Shown here in pieces: positions 1 to 8,765 of a stretch of 64,000 nt of DNA; positions within the stretch are counted from its first letter, which is position 1; every line of letters begins with the position of its first letter. The translations under genes and the position numbers were made by a program. The notes below the pieces were generated by a model, which was not told the origin of the DNA, did no database searches, and saw only the letters and a list, made by a program, of their open reading frames with translations. Origin of the DNA: Burkholderiales bacterium (GTDB taxonomy: Bacteria > Pseudomonadota > Gammaproteobacteria > Burkholderiales > Burkholderiaceae_D); assembly GCA_016196925.1 (NCBI GenBank), contig JACPWS010000047.1, positions 62,001 through 126,000 on the forward strand, in the 5' to 3' direction.

Positions 1-184
1 CCTTGCCGCGGTAATCGCGGTTCAGGCTGCGGCCTTCTTCGGCGGCGACGAAACGCAGCGTGAGTTCGGCCGGGAACAGCAAGGCGGCTTGTACGGTCTT
101 GCGCAGCAAGGGGCGCGGCAGCAGTTCCTGCAGGCGCGGGTCGGCGTATTGCACCGACAGGCTGAGTTTATTTTTTACGGCCAT
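1..184 (-). CDS. ybeY: YbeY endoribonuclease / 16S rRNA maturation factor (partial, N-terminus)
   Basis: This is the first part of YbeY, read leftwards and cut by the window edge after about 61 codons. The visible part ends in LNRDYRGK, the conserved YbeY block that comes before the metal-binding HxxxHxxxxxH motif. That motif lies outside the window, so the active site cannot be checked. YbeY acts with the ribosome in late 16S rRNA processing and 70S quality control. The ATG at 184 gives a normal N-terminus and overlaps the end of phoH by 17 bases. The order miaB-phoH-ybeY is standard in beta- and gammaproteobacteria, which supports the call. Confidence 0.88.
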   Translation of the reverse strand, partial: MAVKNKLSLSVQYADPRLQELLPRPLLRKTVQAALLFPAELTLRFVAAEEGRSLNRDYRGK

Positions 185-1250
185 GATGAGGTGAGCTGAA
201 AGGAGTGGCGGGCTTTAACATGCCGAGTGCGGCGTTGTGGGCGCTGGCGTTGGCGTTGGCGGTTTCGTAGGCGTCGACGATGCGGCCCACCAGCGGGTGG
301 CGCACCACGTCGCTGCTGGTGAAGCGGGTGAAGGCGATGCCGCGCACCTCGTTCAGTATCTGGCAGGCGTCGATCAGGCCGCTCTTCTGCCCGCGCTGCA
401 AGTCGATCTGGGTCACGTCGCCGGTCACCACGGCCTTGCTGCCGAAACCTATGCGGGTCAGGAACATCTTCATCTGTTCCGGCGTGGTGTTTTGCGCCTC
501 GTCCAGGATGATGAAGGCGTGGTTCAGGGTGCGGCCGCGCATATACGCCAGCGGGGCGATTTCTATCGCCTGCTTCTCGAACATTTTCTGGGTGCGGTCG
601 AAGCCGAGCAAGTCGTACAGCGCATCGTACAAGGGGCGCAGATAGGGGTCGACTTTTTGCGCCAGGTCGCCCGGCAGGAAACCGAGGCGTTCGCCGGCTT
701 CCACTGCCGGCCGCGTCAGCACGATGCGCTTGACGGCGTCGCGCTCCAGCGCATCGACTGCGCAAGCCACCGCCAGATAAGTCTTGCCGGTACCGGCCGG
801 ACCGATGCCAAAGGTGATGTCGTGTTCGACAATCGCTTTCAGGTAGTGGTTCTGGTGCGGGGTGCGGCCGCGCAGATCGCTGCGGCGGGTCTTCAGCACC
901 GGGCTTTCGATTTCTTCATCGCTGAGCACGGTCGGCGCCGGCGCATCTTCCGTCACCGGCGGCTGTTGCTTCAGGGCTTCATTGGCGCGCTGCTCGACCA
1001 GCGCCAGCTGCACTTCATCGATGGAGATGATTTTCTTGGCGAGTGCGTAAAAGTGCTCGAGGATTTCCAGTGCGCGCTCGGCGTTGTGGCCGCTGATGAT
1101 GAATTTATCGCCGCGCCGGAAGATGGTCACGTCCAGCGCCGCCGAAATCTGGCGCAGGTTTTCATCGAGCGGGCCGCACAAATGGGCCAGGCGCGTATTG
1201 TCCAGCGGCTGCGGGATGAAATGCACGACAGAGACGGGAGTTTTTGCCAT
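168..1250 (-). CDS. phoH: PhoH-like ATPase (YbeZ)
   Basis: A 360-residue P-loop ATPase of the PhoH/YbeZ family. Walker A is GPAGTGKT at residues 150-157 and Walker B is FIILDE at about 246-251, followed by the AQN sensor typical of PhoH. An N-terminal KH-like segment (about residues 15-80) precedes a charged linker. YbeZ is thought to assist YbeY in rRNA maturation, and the pair is almost always adjacent, as here. The start at 1250 overlaps the miaB stop by one base (TAATG), so translation is probably coupled. The length is usual for the family and nothing looks damaged. Confidence 0.95.
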   Translation of the reverse strand: MAKTPVSVVHFIPQPLDNTRLAHLCGPLDENLRQISAALDVTIFRRGDKFIISGHNAERALEILEHFYALAKKIISIDEVQLALVEQRANEALKQQPPVTEDAPAPTVLSDEEIESPVLKTRRSDLRGRTPHQNHYLKAIVEHDITFGIGPAGTGKTYLAVACAVDALERDAVKRIVLTRPAVEAGERLGFLPGDLAQKVDPYLRPLYDALYDLLGFDRTQKMFEKQAIEIAPLAYMRGRTLNHAFIILDEAQNTTPEQMKMFLTRIGFGSKAVVTGDVTQIDLQRGQKSGLIDACQILNEVRGIAFTRFTSSDVVRHPLVGRIVDAYETANANASAHNAALGMLKPATPFSSPHHGRKK

Positions 1251-2593
1251 TATGCCGCCGCCGCTGTCTGTTCCAGCAATTCACCGCGCAGCGAGTAATT
1301 GAAGGAGGCGGTGATACGGGTAGTCACCAGGGCGCCGATCAGTTCCTTGGGTCCGGCGAAATTCACTACGCGGTTGTTTTCAGTGCGCCCCTGCAACTCA
1401 TTGGCGTCCTTGACCGATGGCCCTTCCACCAGGATGCGCTGCACGGTGCCGACCATCGCATTGCTGTATTTTTTGGTATTCGCATCGATCGCGGCTTGCA
1501 GGGTTTGCAGGCGGCGCAGCTTGAGTTCGGCCGGGGTGTCGTCGGCCAGATTGGCGGCCGGGGTGCCGGGGCGCGGGCTGAAGATGAAGCTGTAACTATT
1601 GTCGAAACCGATGTCGGCTATCAGCTTCATCAGCGCATTGAAATCCTCGTCAGTCTCGCCGGGGAAGCCGACGATGAAATCGGACGACACCGAGATATCG
1701 GGCCGCACCTGCTTCAGGCGGCGCAGCACCGACTTGTATTCGAGCGAGGTATAGCCGCGCTTCATGGCGGCCAGGATGCGATCCGAGCCGTGCTGGGCCG
1801 GCAGGTACAAATGGCTGACCAGCTTGGGCAGCCTGGCGTAGGCGTCGATCAGGCGCTGGGTGAATTCTTTCGGGTGGCTGGTGACGAAGCGTATTCTTTC
1901 GATTTGCGGGAATTCGGCCACGTATTCGAGCAGCAAGGCGAAGTCGGCGATTTCGCCGTCGGCCATCACACCGCGATAGGCGTTCACATTTTGCCCGAGC
2001 AGCGAGATTTCTTTCACGCCCTGCGCCGCCAGCCCGGCCACTTCCGCCAGCACGTCGTCGAAGCGGCGCGAGACTTCTTCGCCACGGGTGTAAGGCACCA
2101 CGCAATAACTGCAATACTTGCTGCAGCCTTCCATGATGGAGACGAAGGCGGTCGCGCCTTCCACCTTGGCCGGCGGCAGATGATCGAATTTTTCGATTTC
2201 GGGAAAGCTGATGTCGACTTGCGACAAGCCGCTGGAGCGCCGCGCCGCCATCAGTTGCGGCAGCCGGTGCAGGGTCTGCGGGCCGAACACCACGTCCACG
2301 TAAGGCGCGCGCTTGATGATGGCGTCGCCTTCTTGCGAGGCGACGCAACCACCGACACCTATCAACAGATCGGGCTTGTCGCGCTTCAGTTCGCGCAGAC
2401 GGCCCAGGTCGGAAAACACTTTCTCGGAAGCCTTTTCGCGCACGCTGCAGGTGTTGAGCAAGATCACGTCGGCCTCTTCCGGCTTGTCGGTCTTGACCAT
2501 GCCATCGGCCAGGTTCAGCACATCGGCCATCTTGTCCGAGTCGTACTCGTTCATCTGGCAGCCGAAGGTTTTAATGAATACTTTTTTTTGCAT
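1250..2593 (-). CDS. miaB: tRNA-2-methylthio-N6-dimethylallyladenosine synthase MiaB
   Basis: MiaB is a radical-SAM methylthiotransferase that converts i6A37 to ms2i6A37 in tRNAs reading codons that start with U. All three parts are visible. The N-terminal MTTase domain carries Cys12, Cys49 and Cys83 for the auxiliary 4Fe-4S cluster. The radical-SAM core carries Cys157, Cys161 and Cys164 (CSKYCSYC). A C-terminal TRAM domain covers about residues 375-440. At 447 residues it has normal length. It heads the miaB-phoH-ybeY operon. The ATG at 2593 fits the conserved N-terminus [17 protein letters not shown], so the start is secure. Confidence 0.97.
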   Translation of the reverse strand: MQKKVFIKTFGCQMNEYDSDKMADVLNLADGMVKTDKPEEADVILLNTCSVREKASEKVFSDLGRLRELKRDKPDLLIGVGGCVASQEGDAIIKRAPYVDVVFGPQTLHRLPQLMAARRSSGLSQVDISFPEIEKFDHLPPAKVEGATAFVSIMEGCSKYCSYCVVPYTRGEEVSRRFDDVLAEVAGLAAQGVKEISLLGQNVNAYRGVMADGEIADFALLLEYVAEFPQIERIRFVTSHPKEFTQRLIDAYARLPKLVSHLYLPAQHGSDRILAAMKRGYTSLEYKSVLRRLKQVRPDISVSSDFIVGFPGETDEDFNALMKLIADIGFDNSYSFIFSPRPGTPAANLADDTPAELKLRRLQTLQAAIDANTKKYSNAMVGTVQRILVEGPSVKDANELQGRTENNRVVNFAGPKELIGALVTTRITASFNYSLRGELLEQTAAAA

Positions 2594-2601
2594 GAGACTA
2601 C

Positions 2602-2976
2602 TTAATTTGAGCTAGGGCTTTTGAAGATTTGCGGTGTCCAGGCTTCGGCCTTGGGCAGGGGCTTGCGCGCTTCCTGCGCCGTGACTATCCAGATTTTGTC
2701 GATTTCGCCAAAATCGTTTTCAGTGTAATGGACGTAAATGCGGCCGGCGCTCAGCGTGCCCGGCATCACGATCAGGTTTTCTTCGTTATAGATGCGCAGC
2801 ACGGGCAGCGCATGTTTTATTTTTCCATCGATCACGATATCGGGATACGCCGCCATATTCAGCACGCCGCGCCTGGTGTTGGCGGGAAAGCTACGCTCGG
2901 CCGCCATGACCGTCAAAGACATAGCGAGCAGCAAAAGCACCGGCAACAGGCGGCGCAAGGCGGTGAGCATCAGCAT
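2602..2976 (-). CDS. small exported protein of unknown function
   Basis: A 124-residue protein I do not recognise. It begins with a clear signal peptide: a basic start (LRR), a run of about 13 hydrophobic residues and an AxA-like cleavage site near VMAA, around residue 25. The mature part of about 100 residues is soluble, with no cysteines and no obvious domain. It ends 8 bases before miaB on the same strand and may be co-transcribed with it. Three in-frame Met codons at the 5' end (2976, 2970 and further in) leave the exact start uncertain. It is probably periplasmic. The coding frame is well supported, but the function is unknown. Confidence 0.72.
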   Translation of the reverse strand: MLMLTALRRLLPVLLLLAMSLTVMAAERSFPANTRRGVLNMAAYPDIVIDGKIKHALPVLRIYNEENLIVMPGTLSAGRIYVHYTENDFGEIDKIWIVTAQEARKPLPKAEAWTPQIFKSPSSN

Positions 2977-3148
2977 AAGTTTCGCTTGGAAAATTGAGTA
3001 AAATCAATCACTTAATCGCCAGCAAACGTGCCTGGCAAGGGCGCAAGTTTAACACAGGCCGGCAGCGAGAACAGCACTCCGTAGTCAGGAACATGGGGTA
3101 GGCGGAAATCTGGGATAATGACAAAAGATTCTCAACCACTCTTACCGA

Positions 3149-3658
3149 ATGAACACCCGCTCCCCCCGCGCCGAACAACGTCATTTCGATGCCCGGCATT
3201 TCCGCCACGCACTGTCGCAATTTGCCACCGGCGTAACGGTGATCACCACGCGCCTGGCGGACGGCAGGTTTCTCGGCCTGACCGCCAGTTCCTTCAATTC
3301 GGTCTCGCTGGAGCCGCCACTGGTATTGTGGAGCCTGGCCAACGCCGCCAACAGCCTGCCCATCTTCAGCGGCAATTCGCACTATGTGGTGAATATTTTA
3401 TCGGCAGAGCAAGCCTGGCTGGCCGAACAGTTTTCCAGCCGCAAGACTGACCGCTTTGAGGGCGTCGCCTATCACCTGTCGCGCACCGGCCTGCCGGTGC
3501 TGGACGGCGTCTCAGCCTGGTTCGAATGCCACAACCGCAGCCGCTATCCGGAAGGCGATCACGTGATCTTCGTCGGCGAAGTCGAGCATTGCGAATTCAC
3601 GCCGCAGCCGCCGCTGGTATTCCATTCCGGCCAGTTTTTACTGCCCCCATCCAAATAG
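3149..3658 (+). CDS. flavin reductase family protein (FMN-binding split barrel)
   Basis: A 169-residue protein of the flavin-reductase-like family, which binds FMN or FAD and uses NAD(P)H to supply reduced flavin to a partner monooxygenase. The typical blocks are visible: FATGVTVITT near residue 26, the flavin-binding stretch GLTASSFNSVSLEPPLVLWSL (residues about 46-66), and HVIFVGEVE near the C-terminus. No partner oxygenase lies nearby, so the physiological acceptor is unknown. The gene is followed after 8 bases by the SemiSWEET gene and probably starts a three-gene rightward operon with it and the HAD hydrolase. Confidence 0.87.
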   Translation: MNTRSPRAEQRHFDARHFRHALSQFATGVTVITTRLADGRFLGLTASSFNSVSLEPPLVLWSLANAANSLPIFSGNSHYVVNILSAEQAWLAEQFSSRKTDRFEGVAYHLSRTGLPVLDGVSAWFECHNRSRYPEGDHVIFVGEVEHCEFTPQPPLVFHSGQFLLPPSK

Positions 3659-3666
3659 TTTTCCTG

Positions 3667-3927
3667 ATGACTACTTTATCCGCCGACCTGATCGGCTATT
3701 TCGCCGCCTGCCTGACCACCAGCGCCTTCATCCCGCAAGCCTGGCTGACCTGGCGCCGCAAACGCGCCGAAGGCGTGTCGCTGGGGATGTATGTGATCCT
3801 GGTCAGCGGCGTCGCGCTCTGGCTGACCTACGGCATCTTGCTGCATGCCTGGCCGGTGATCATCGCCAACCTGGTGACACTGATGCTGGCGCTGTTTATT
3901 CTTTGGATGAGGCTGGTGTATAAATGA
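3667..3927 (+). CDS. SemiSWEET-type small sugar transporter
   Basis: An 86-residue membrane protein with three predicted helices and the PQ-loop signature (AFIPQAW) in the first helix, as in bacterial SemiSWEETs. Members dimerise into a six-helix pore that moves mono- or disaccharides down their gradient. The ATG at 3667 was chosen because upstream in-frame codons lie inside the flavin reductase gene and lack any family resemblance. The stop overlaps the start of the next gene by four bases (ATGA). The substrate cannot be told from sequence. Confidence 0.88.
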   Translation: MTTLSADLIGYFAACLTTSAFIPQAWLTWRRKRAEGVSLGMYVILVSGVALWLTYGILLHAWPVIIANLVTLMLALFILWMRLVYK

Positions 3928-4580
3928 GGCAACATGGAATTCTGTGGGACAACGACGGCGTGCTGGTCGACACCGAGCGCCTGTTTTACCAGGCCAACCG
4001 CGAACTGTTTGCGGAATTCGGGATAGAGCTGACGCCGCAACATTTCTTCGACTGGTTTCTGGTCGAGAATTATGGCGCCTGGCATCTGCTAAGCGGGCAA
4101 GGCGTCAGCGACGAACAAATCAGACAACTGCGCGCAGAAAGAAACCGCCGCTACAGCGCCCGCCTCCATCTCGAAAACAGTCTGGCTATCGAACATATAG
4201 CGCCAGTTTTAGCCGAACTGGCAAGGCAAGCCAGAATGGGCATCGTGACTTCCGCCAGCCGCCAGCATTTCGACATCATTCATGCCAAGCATGAACTGTT
4301 GCAGCACTTCGAGTTCGTGGTGGCTGAAGAGGATTACGTGGAAAGCAAACCCTCGCCAGAACCGTATCTGCTGGGCTTGCAAAAACTGGGACTGCCGCCG
4401 GAGCAATGCCTGGTGATAGAAGACTCGCCACGCGGCTTGCAGGCCGCGCTGGCGGCTGGCCTGCGCTGTCTCGTGATCCGCAGCGAACTGACGCGCGGCC
4501 ACCAGTTCGCAGGCGCACATCAGGTGGTGGACAGCGTGCCGGAATTGCTGATGGCGATACAGGATCACTGGCGCAGTTGA
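3924..4580 (+). CDS. HAD-superfamily hydrolase (beta-phosphoglucomutase-like)
   Basis: A 218-residue HAD phosphatase with all four motifs: the nucleophile pair D9/D11 in WDNDGVLVD, T109 in VTSAS, K142 in SKPSPEPY and the acidic pair E166/D167 in IEDSPRG. The cap between motifs I and II is the small helical type, as in beta-phosphoglucomutase and phosphoglycolate phosphatase relatives. The substrate is not predictable from sequence, though the SemiSWEET gene overlapping its start suggests a sugar phosphate. Motif I has Asn between the two Asp residues rather than the common Met/Leu, which is tolerated in the family. Confidence 0.88.
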   Translation: MRQHGILWDNDGVLVDTERLFYQANRELFAEFGIELTPQHFFDWFLVENYGAWHLLSGQGVSDEQIRQLRAERNRRYSARLHLENSLAIEHIAPVLAELARQARMGIVTSASRQHFDIIHAKHELLQHFEFVVAEEDYVESKPSPEPYLLGLQKLGLPPEQCLVIEDSPRGLQAALAAGLRCLVIRSELTRGHQFAGAHQVVDSVPELLMAIQDHWRS

Positions 4581-4635
4581 ACGTCGAAAAGGCGTGGTCC
4601 ACGAAAGGCGCTAGAACCGTGACAATTCAGCTCGC

Positions 4636-4756
4636 TACCCTCCCCTTCCCCCGGGCAGGGGGGACGGTTGGGATGGGGTCGAACAGTCAAAAATACAAAT
4701 GCAGTTGATCGACGTTTTTACCCCCTCCCTAACCCTCCCCCTTAAAGTGGGAGGGA
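4636..4756. repeat. C-rich REP-like repeat pair (family B, copy 1)
   Basis: A non-coding interval after the HAD gene holds two C-rich units, CTACCCTCCCCTTCCCC and CCCTCCCTAACCCTCCCCC, the second followed by a G-rich complement (GTGGGAGGG). They frame a spacer of about 60 bases. The same units recur at 7533-7624. Each unit can fold on itself, as REP/BIME sequences do. The rest of 4581-4854 holds no gene that I can see. Confidence 0.65.
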
Positions 4757-4817
4757 ATACGCGGCGGATCTAAATGTACTTCCATTGCGAATTGAATTTA
4801 CTCAATGCGTCTTAGAT

Positions 4818-4845
4818 TTTTTCGTGCTTTTCGTGTTTTTCGTGG
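4818..4845. repeat. triple 9-bp tandem repeat (TTTTCGTG)
   Basis: Three consecutive units of TTTTCGTG with a 9-base period sit just downstream of the Sua5 gene stop. I see no promoter or terminator shape in them, and the role is unknown. Confidence 0.5.
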
Positions 4846-4854
4846 ACAAAAAAA

Positions 4855-5880
4855 TCACTCCGCCAGCATCTGCTGCAGTACTTCGCGCGAGTCAAACGCG
4901 GCGCGCCGCAAGCGGTCGTTCACGCCTTGCCAGGCGCTGTCTTGCGGCAGCGCTTCCACCACGATCAGGTCGGCGCTGGCGTGATCTAGTTCGCGCAAGC
5001 CGGCGTACAGGTCGTGCGCGTAAGCGACCGGCTCGTCCGGCAACTGGCGCCAGGCGGCAGTGCGGATGGCGGGGTGCGGCTGATAACTCATCAGCGCGAC
5101 TTGCTTGCCCCTGGCCTGCAACTGACTGAGCACGTTTTCCAGCTCTGTAGCCTCTACCAGCACCACCGGCGTCTGCGGCGCGTAGTGCGCATCGAGCGTG
5201 CCGGAAGCGCGCGGCGCGGCGGCGTCCGGGCTGGCCGGCCATACGCCCAGCACCTGCGCCAGCTGGGCCGCCGTGATGTGGCCGGGGCGCAGCAATACCG
5301 GGCCGTGTGTCGCCAGCCGCGTCAGGTCGAGGATCGTGGATTCTATGCCGACTTCGCTCTGGCCGCCATCCAGTACGGCGGCGATCATGCCGGCGGCAAG
5401 TTCTTCAGGAAATTCTTCACGCACATGGGCTGCGGTGGTCGGGCTGACGTGGCCGAATTTATTTGCCGACGGGGCTGCGATACCGCCCTTGCCTGCTTTA
5501 AACGCCGACAACAAGGCTTGCGCCACCGGATGCGAAGGGCAACGCAAGCCTATGCTGTCTTGCCCGCCCGAAACGGCGTCCGGTATCTGCGCGGCGCGCT
5601 TCAGGATCAGAGTCAGCGGGCCGGGCCAGAAAGCCGCGATCAATTGCTGCGCCTGTTCCGGGATATCGCAAGCCCAATAATTAATGTCCGCGCCCGGCGC
5701 CAGGTGCACGATCACCGGGTGATTGGCGGGGCGACCCTTGGCCGCATAAATGCTGGCGACTGCGGCCGGATTCTCTGCATCCGCGCCGAGGCCGTACACG
5801 GTCTCGGTAGGAAACGCGACCAGGCGGCCGGCTTCCAGCAAGGCGGCGGCGTGCGAAATTTCGGCGGCGGGAGTATTCAT
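4855..5880 (-). CDS. L-threonylcarbamoyladenylate synthase, Sua5 type
   Basis: A 341-residue Sua5-type protein, which makes threonylcarbamoyl-AMP from threonine, bicarbonate and ATP for the t6A37 tRNA modification. The N-terminal YrdC domain shows the family blocks FPTETVYGLGADA (about residues 23-35) and the K-R lysine in AAKGRPANHP (about 46-55). A Sua5 C-terminal domain fills the last roughly 125 residues, separating it from short TsaC proteins of about 190 residues. The ATG at 5880 was preferred over an upstream in-frame codon because only this start gives the family N-terminus. In relatives this gene follows purK; here it follows purC and a MITE. Confidence 0.93.
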   Translation of the reverse strand: MNTPAAEISHAAALLEAGRLVAFPTETVYGLGADAENPAAVASIYAAKGRPANHPVIVHLAPGADINYWACDIPEQAQQLIAAFWPGPLTLILKRAAQIPDAVSGGQDSIGLRCPSHPVAQALLSAFKAGKGGIAAPSANKFGHVSPTTAAHVREEFPEELAAGMIAAVLDGGQSEVGIESTILDLTRLATHGPVLLRPGHITAAQLAQVLGVWPASPDAAAPRASGTLDAHYAPQTPVVLVEATELENVLSQLQARGKQVALMSYQPHPAIRTAAWRQLPDEPVAYAHDLYAGLRELDHASADLIVVEALPQDSAWQGVNDRLRRAAFDSREVLQQMLAE

Positions 5881-5958
5881 GATTGTATTCGTAAAAGAGT
5901 TTGCCCCCGCTGGCGGCAGCGAGGGCAATTGGCATTACAACTTCAGCGATGCACTAAG

Positions 5959-6086
5959 CTAAGGAAACACGATTTAATCGGGTTTCGTCATCCCCGCGAA
6001 AGCGGGGATCCACCTCAATACTTAATTGACATGGATTCCCGCTTTCGCGGGAATGACGCCTTTTGATTTAATCAGCGCCTCCCTAA
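5959..6086 (+). mobile_element. MITE/REPIN-like element, copy 1
   Basis: A 128-bp non-coding element. The outer ends are CTAAGGAAACACGATTTAA and, at the right, GATTTAATC followed by a segment ending CCTCCCTAA; these are imperfect terminal inverted repeats. Inside are two REP hairpins in opposite orientation: GTCATCCCCGCG with its complement, then ATTCCCGCTTTCGCGGGAAT. The same plan occurs at 12845, 42971 and 45308. The right end lies two bases from the purC stop codon and the left end lies 79 bases upstream of the Sua5 gene. Confidence 0.85.
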
Positions 6087-6087
6087 A

Positions 6088-6966
6088 TCAGCTGGTCAGC
6101 AAACGCAGGGCTTCCGCGTATTTATCGGCCGTGGCTTGCGCCACTTCGGCCGGTACTGCCGGTGCAGGGGCTTTCTTGTTCCAGGGCTGGGTTTCCAGCC
6201 AGTCGCGCACATATTGCTTGTCGAAAGACGGTGGCGAGATGCCGACCTGGTAGCTGGCAGCCGGCCAGAAACGCGAAGAATCGGGCGTCAGGATTTCATC
6301 GATCAGGTGCACCACGCCGTTCGCATCGAGGCCGAATTCAAACTTGGTGTCGGCGATGATGATGCCCTTGGTGGCGGCGAACTCGGCCGCTGCGGAATAC
6401 AGCTGGATGGCCAGAGCGCGCACCTGGCGCGCTATGTCGGCGCCGACGATTTTTTCGGCTTCGGCAAACGAAATGTTTTCGTCATGCGCGCCCATCGGGG
6501 CCTTGGTCGAAGGCGTAAACAGCACTTCCGGCAGTTTTTGCGCTTCCTGCAAACCGGCCGGCAAGGCGATGCCGCAAATCGCGCCGGTCTTTTGGTAATC
6601 TTTCCAGCCGGAGCCGATGATATAGCCGCGCACGATCGCTTCTATGCCTAGCGGGGTGAATTTCTTGACGACGATGGCGCGGCCTTCGACTTGTTCGCGC
6701 TCTTCCGGCGCCACCAGCGCGACCGGGTCGATGTCGGTCATGTGATTCGGCATCAGATGACCGAATTTCTTGAACCAGAAATTCGACATCGCGGTCAGGA
6801 TTTTGCCCTTATTAGGGATGGGATCGTCGAGGATGACGTCGAATGCCGACAGGCGATCGGTTTGCACTACCAGCAATTTATCATCGCCGACGGCGTAAAT
6901 GTCGCGCACTTTTCCGCGGTGCAGGAAAGGCAGCGATTTCAGATTGGTTTCCAAGATACCGGACAT
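6088..6966 (-). CDS. purC: phosphoribosylaminoimidazole-succinocarboxamide synthase PurC
   Basis: SAICAR synthetase joins CAIR to aspartate with ATP in de novo purine synthesis. The 292-residue protein has the long (yeast/betaproteobacterial) form. It shows the ATP-binding [18 protein letters not shown] near residue 17, the [15 protein letters not shown] block, and the signature [12 protein letters not shown] followed by [14 protein letters not shown]. The start at 6966 gives the normal N-terminus and lies 14 bases after the purE stop. A MITE abuts its 3' end, where other Burkholderiales usually continue directly into more pur genes or sua5. Confidence 0.96.
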   Translation of the reverse strand: MSGILETNLKSLPFLHRGKVRDIYAVGDDKLLVVQTDRLSAFDVILDDPIPNKGKILTAMSNFWFKKFGHLMPNHMTDIDPVALVAPEEREQVEGRAIVVKKFTPLGIEAIVRGYIIGSGWKDYQKTGAICGIALPAGLQEAQKLPEVLFTPSTKAPMGAHDENISFAEAEKIVGADIARQVRALAIQLYSAAAEFAATKGIIIADTKFEFGLDANGVVHLIDEILTPDSSRFWPAASYQVGISPPSFDKQYVRDWLETQPWNKKAPAPAVPAEVAQATADKYAEALRLLTS

Positions 6967-6980
6967 GGTATTTCCTTAAA

Positions 6981-7478
6981 TTAGTTCAATTCGGGCAAAA
7001 CGGTATTCCGCACTTTTTCCGCCTGGCTGGCGCGGAAGGCGAGCAATTTTTCTTTCAGGGCGGCGTCGTGCAGGGCCAGCATCGCCACCACCGAGAGGCC
7101 GGCATTGGCGGCGCCGGCTTCGCCGATCGCCAGGGTGGCGACCGGTATGCCTTTCGGCATCTGCACCGTCGCCAGCAAAGAATCCAGCCCCTTCATGTAT
7201 TTGGAAGGGATAGGCACGGCGAAGATAGGCAAGATGGTCTTGGAGGCGACCACACCGGCCAGATGGGCGGCGCCGCCGGCGCCGGCGATGAAGGCCTGGC
7301 AACCACGTTTTTCCATATCGGCCACCCAGTCTTCCACTTCTTCCGGGGTGCGATGGGCCGACAGCGCGCGCGCTTCATAGCTGATGCCGAAATCCTTGCA
7401 GACTTGCGCGGCTTCCTTCATCACTTCCCAGTCGGAAGTGGAGCCCATGACGATGCCGACTAATGTTTTTTCAGACAT
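6981..7478 (-). CDS. purE: N5-carboxyaminoimidazole ribonucleotide mutase PurE
   Basis: A 165-residue class I PurE, which moves the carboxylate of N5-CAIR to give CAIR. The substrate-binding motifs are intact: GSTSDW (about residues 12-17), SAHRTP (about 40-45), AGAGGAAHL, and DSLLATVQMPKGIPVATLAI near the C-terminus. Class I enzymes depend on PurK to make N5-CAIR from AIR. No purK is seen here or elsewhere in the window, although purK normally follows purE in this neighbourhood. The purE-purC order is compact, with 14 bases between the genes, so they are surely co-transcribed. Confidence 0.95.
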   Translation of the reverse strand: MSEKTLVGIVMGSTSDWEVMKEAAQVCKDFGISYEARALSAHRTPEEVEDWVADMEKRGCQAFIAGAGGAAHLAGVVASKTILPIFAVPIPSKYMKGLDSLLATVQMPKGIPVATLAIGEAGAANAGLSVVAMLALHDAALKEKLLAFRASQAEKVRNTVLPELN

Positions 7479-7532
7479 GATTGACTCTTATATTGCTGAT
7501 TAAGAACAGGTTGCTAGTGACGGCGCTCTTCT

Positions 7533-7624
7533 CCTCCCCTTTCAAGGGGGAGGCCGGGAGGGGGATGGGTTTCTTTTGCTGCAGAACCCCATCCCCACCC
7601 TAACCCTCCCCTTGAAAGGGAGGG
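7533..7624. repeat. C-rich REP-like inverted pair (family B, copy 2)
   Basis: Between fba and purE, the left arm CTCCCCTTTCAAGGGGGAGG plus GGGAGGGGGATGGG is answered by a right arm CCCATCCCCACCCTAACC plus CTCCCCTTGAAAGGGAGG. The whole can fold into a long imperfect hairpin around a loop of about 15 bases. It matches the units at 4636-4756. A role in transcript stability within the operon is possible but not shown. Confidence 0.7.
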
Positions 7625-7679
7625 AATTTCCGGCAGCTTTGCTGACTGCCACCTAGCGAGCTGAATAGATAGATTTTAA

Positions 7680-8744
7680 TTAATTAACGACCTGGGACAG
7701 GGCGCCCTTCTTGTATTGCTCGGCGATTTTTTCCAGCGCGACCGGCTTGATCTTGCCGGCCTGGCCTTCGCAGCCGAAAGCCAGGTAACGCGCCTTGCAC
7801 ACCAGTTTGGCGGCTTCGCGCGCCGGCTTCAGGTAATCGCGCGGGTCGAACTTGCCCGGATTTTCGAACAGGTAGCGGCGGATCGCAGCAGTCATCGCCA
7901 GGCGGATGTCGGTGTCGATATTGATTTTGCGCACGCCGTGCTTGATGCCGGTCACGATTTCTTCGACCGGCACGCCATAGGTTTCTTTCATGTCGCCGCC
8001 GAACTGGCGTATCTCGGCCAGCAACTCTTGCGGTACCGAAGAAGAGCCGTGCATCACCAGATGCGTGTTAGGGATGCGCGCGTGGATTTCCTTGATGCGG
8101 TCTATCGCCAGGATGTCGCCGGTCGGCTTCCTGGAAAACTTGTAAGCGCCGTGCGAAGTGCCGATCGCGATGGCCAGCGCGTCGCACTGGGTCAGCTTGA
8201 CGAAATCGGCGGCCTGGTTGACGTCGGTCAGCAATTGCTCGCGCGTCATCTTGCCGTCGGCGCCGTGGCCGTCTTCCTTGTCGCCCATCATGGTTTCCAG
8301 CGAACCGAGCACGCCCAGTTCGGCTTCCACCGTGACGCCGATCGAGTGCGCGAACTTGACCACTTCACGCGAAACCTCGACGTTGTAGTCATAGCTGGCG
8401 ACGCTCTTGCCGTCTTCCATCAGAGAGCCGTCCATCATCACCGAAGTGAAGCCGGACTTGATCGCCGCCATGCAGACCGCCGGCGACTGGCCGTGATCCT
8501 GGTGCATCACGACCGGGATGTGCGGATAGGCTTCCACCGCGGCTTCGATCAGGTGGCGCAGGAAGGCTTCGCCGGCGTATTTGCGGGCGCCGGCCGAGGC
8601 TTGCATGATGACAGGCGCGCCGACTTCATCGGCGGCCTGCATGATGGCGGTAACCTGTTCCAGGTTGTTGACGTTGAAGGCTGGCAGACCGTAGCCGTTT
8701 TCGGCGGCGTGGTCCAGCAATTGACGCATGGATACGAGAGGCAT
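7680..8744 (-). CDS. fba: class II fructose-1,6-bisphosphate aldolase
   Basis: A 354-residue zinc-dependent aldolase of the CbbA/FbaA type, splitting fructose-1,6-bisphosphate into DHAP and glyceraldehyde-3-phosphate. Residues D83 and H84 in [11 protein letters not shown] are the catalytic acid/base and a zinc ligand. The phosphate-binding GTSHGAYKF block, the second zinc region around [10 protein letters not shown] and the [11 protein letters not shown] signature are all present. It lies downstream of pgk and pyk on the same strand, the usual betaproteobacterial glycolytic run. The start ATG at 8744 follows an AG-rich stretch and matches the family N-terminus [15 protein letters not shown]. 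Confidence 0.96.
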   Translation of the reverse strand: MPLVSMRQLLDHAAENGYGLPAFNVNNLEQVTAIMQAADEVGAPVIMQASAGARKYAGEAFLRHLIEAAVEAYPHIPVVMHQDHGQSPAVCMAAIKSGFTSVMMDGSLMEDGKSVASYDYNVEVSREVVKFAHSIGVTVEAELGVLGSLETMMGDKEDGHGADGKMTREQLLTDVNQAADFVKLTQCDALAIAIGTSHGAYKFSRKPTGDILAIDRIKEIHARIPNTHLVMHGSSSVPQELLAEIRQFGGDMKETYGVPVEEIVTGIKHGVRKINIDTDIRLAMTAAIRRYLFENPGKFDPRDYLKPAREAAKLVCKARYLAFGCEGQAGKIKPVALEKIAEQYKKGALSQVVN

Positions 8745-8765
8745 AATGAACTCCAGATAAAAAAA

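Noticed and set aside
4618-4756. C-rich interval considered as a Rho-independent terminator of the HAD gene
   Set aside because: The pairing arms are far apart and no T run follows; the sequence recurs at 7533-7624, so a repeat family explains it better.
5959-6086. Hairpin repeats considered as a CRISPR array
   Set aside because: Repeats are inverted, not direct, occur in pairs and lack regular unique spacers; no cas gene is present.
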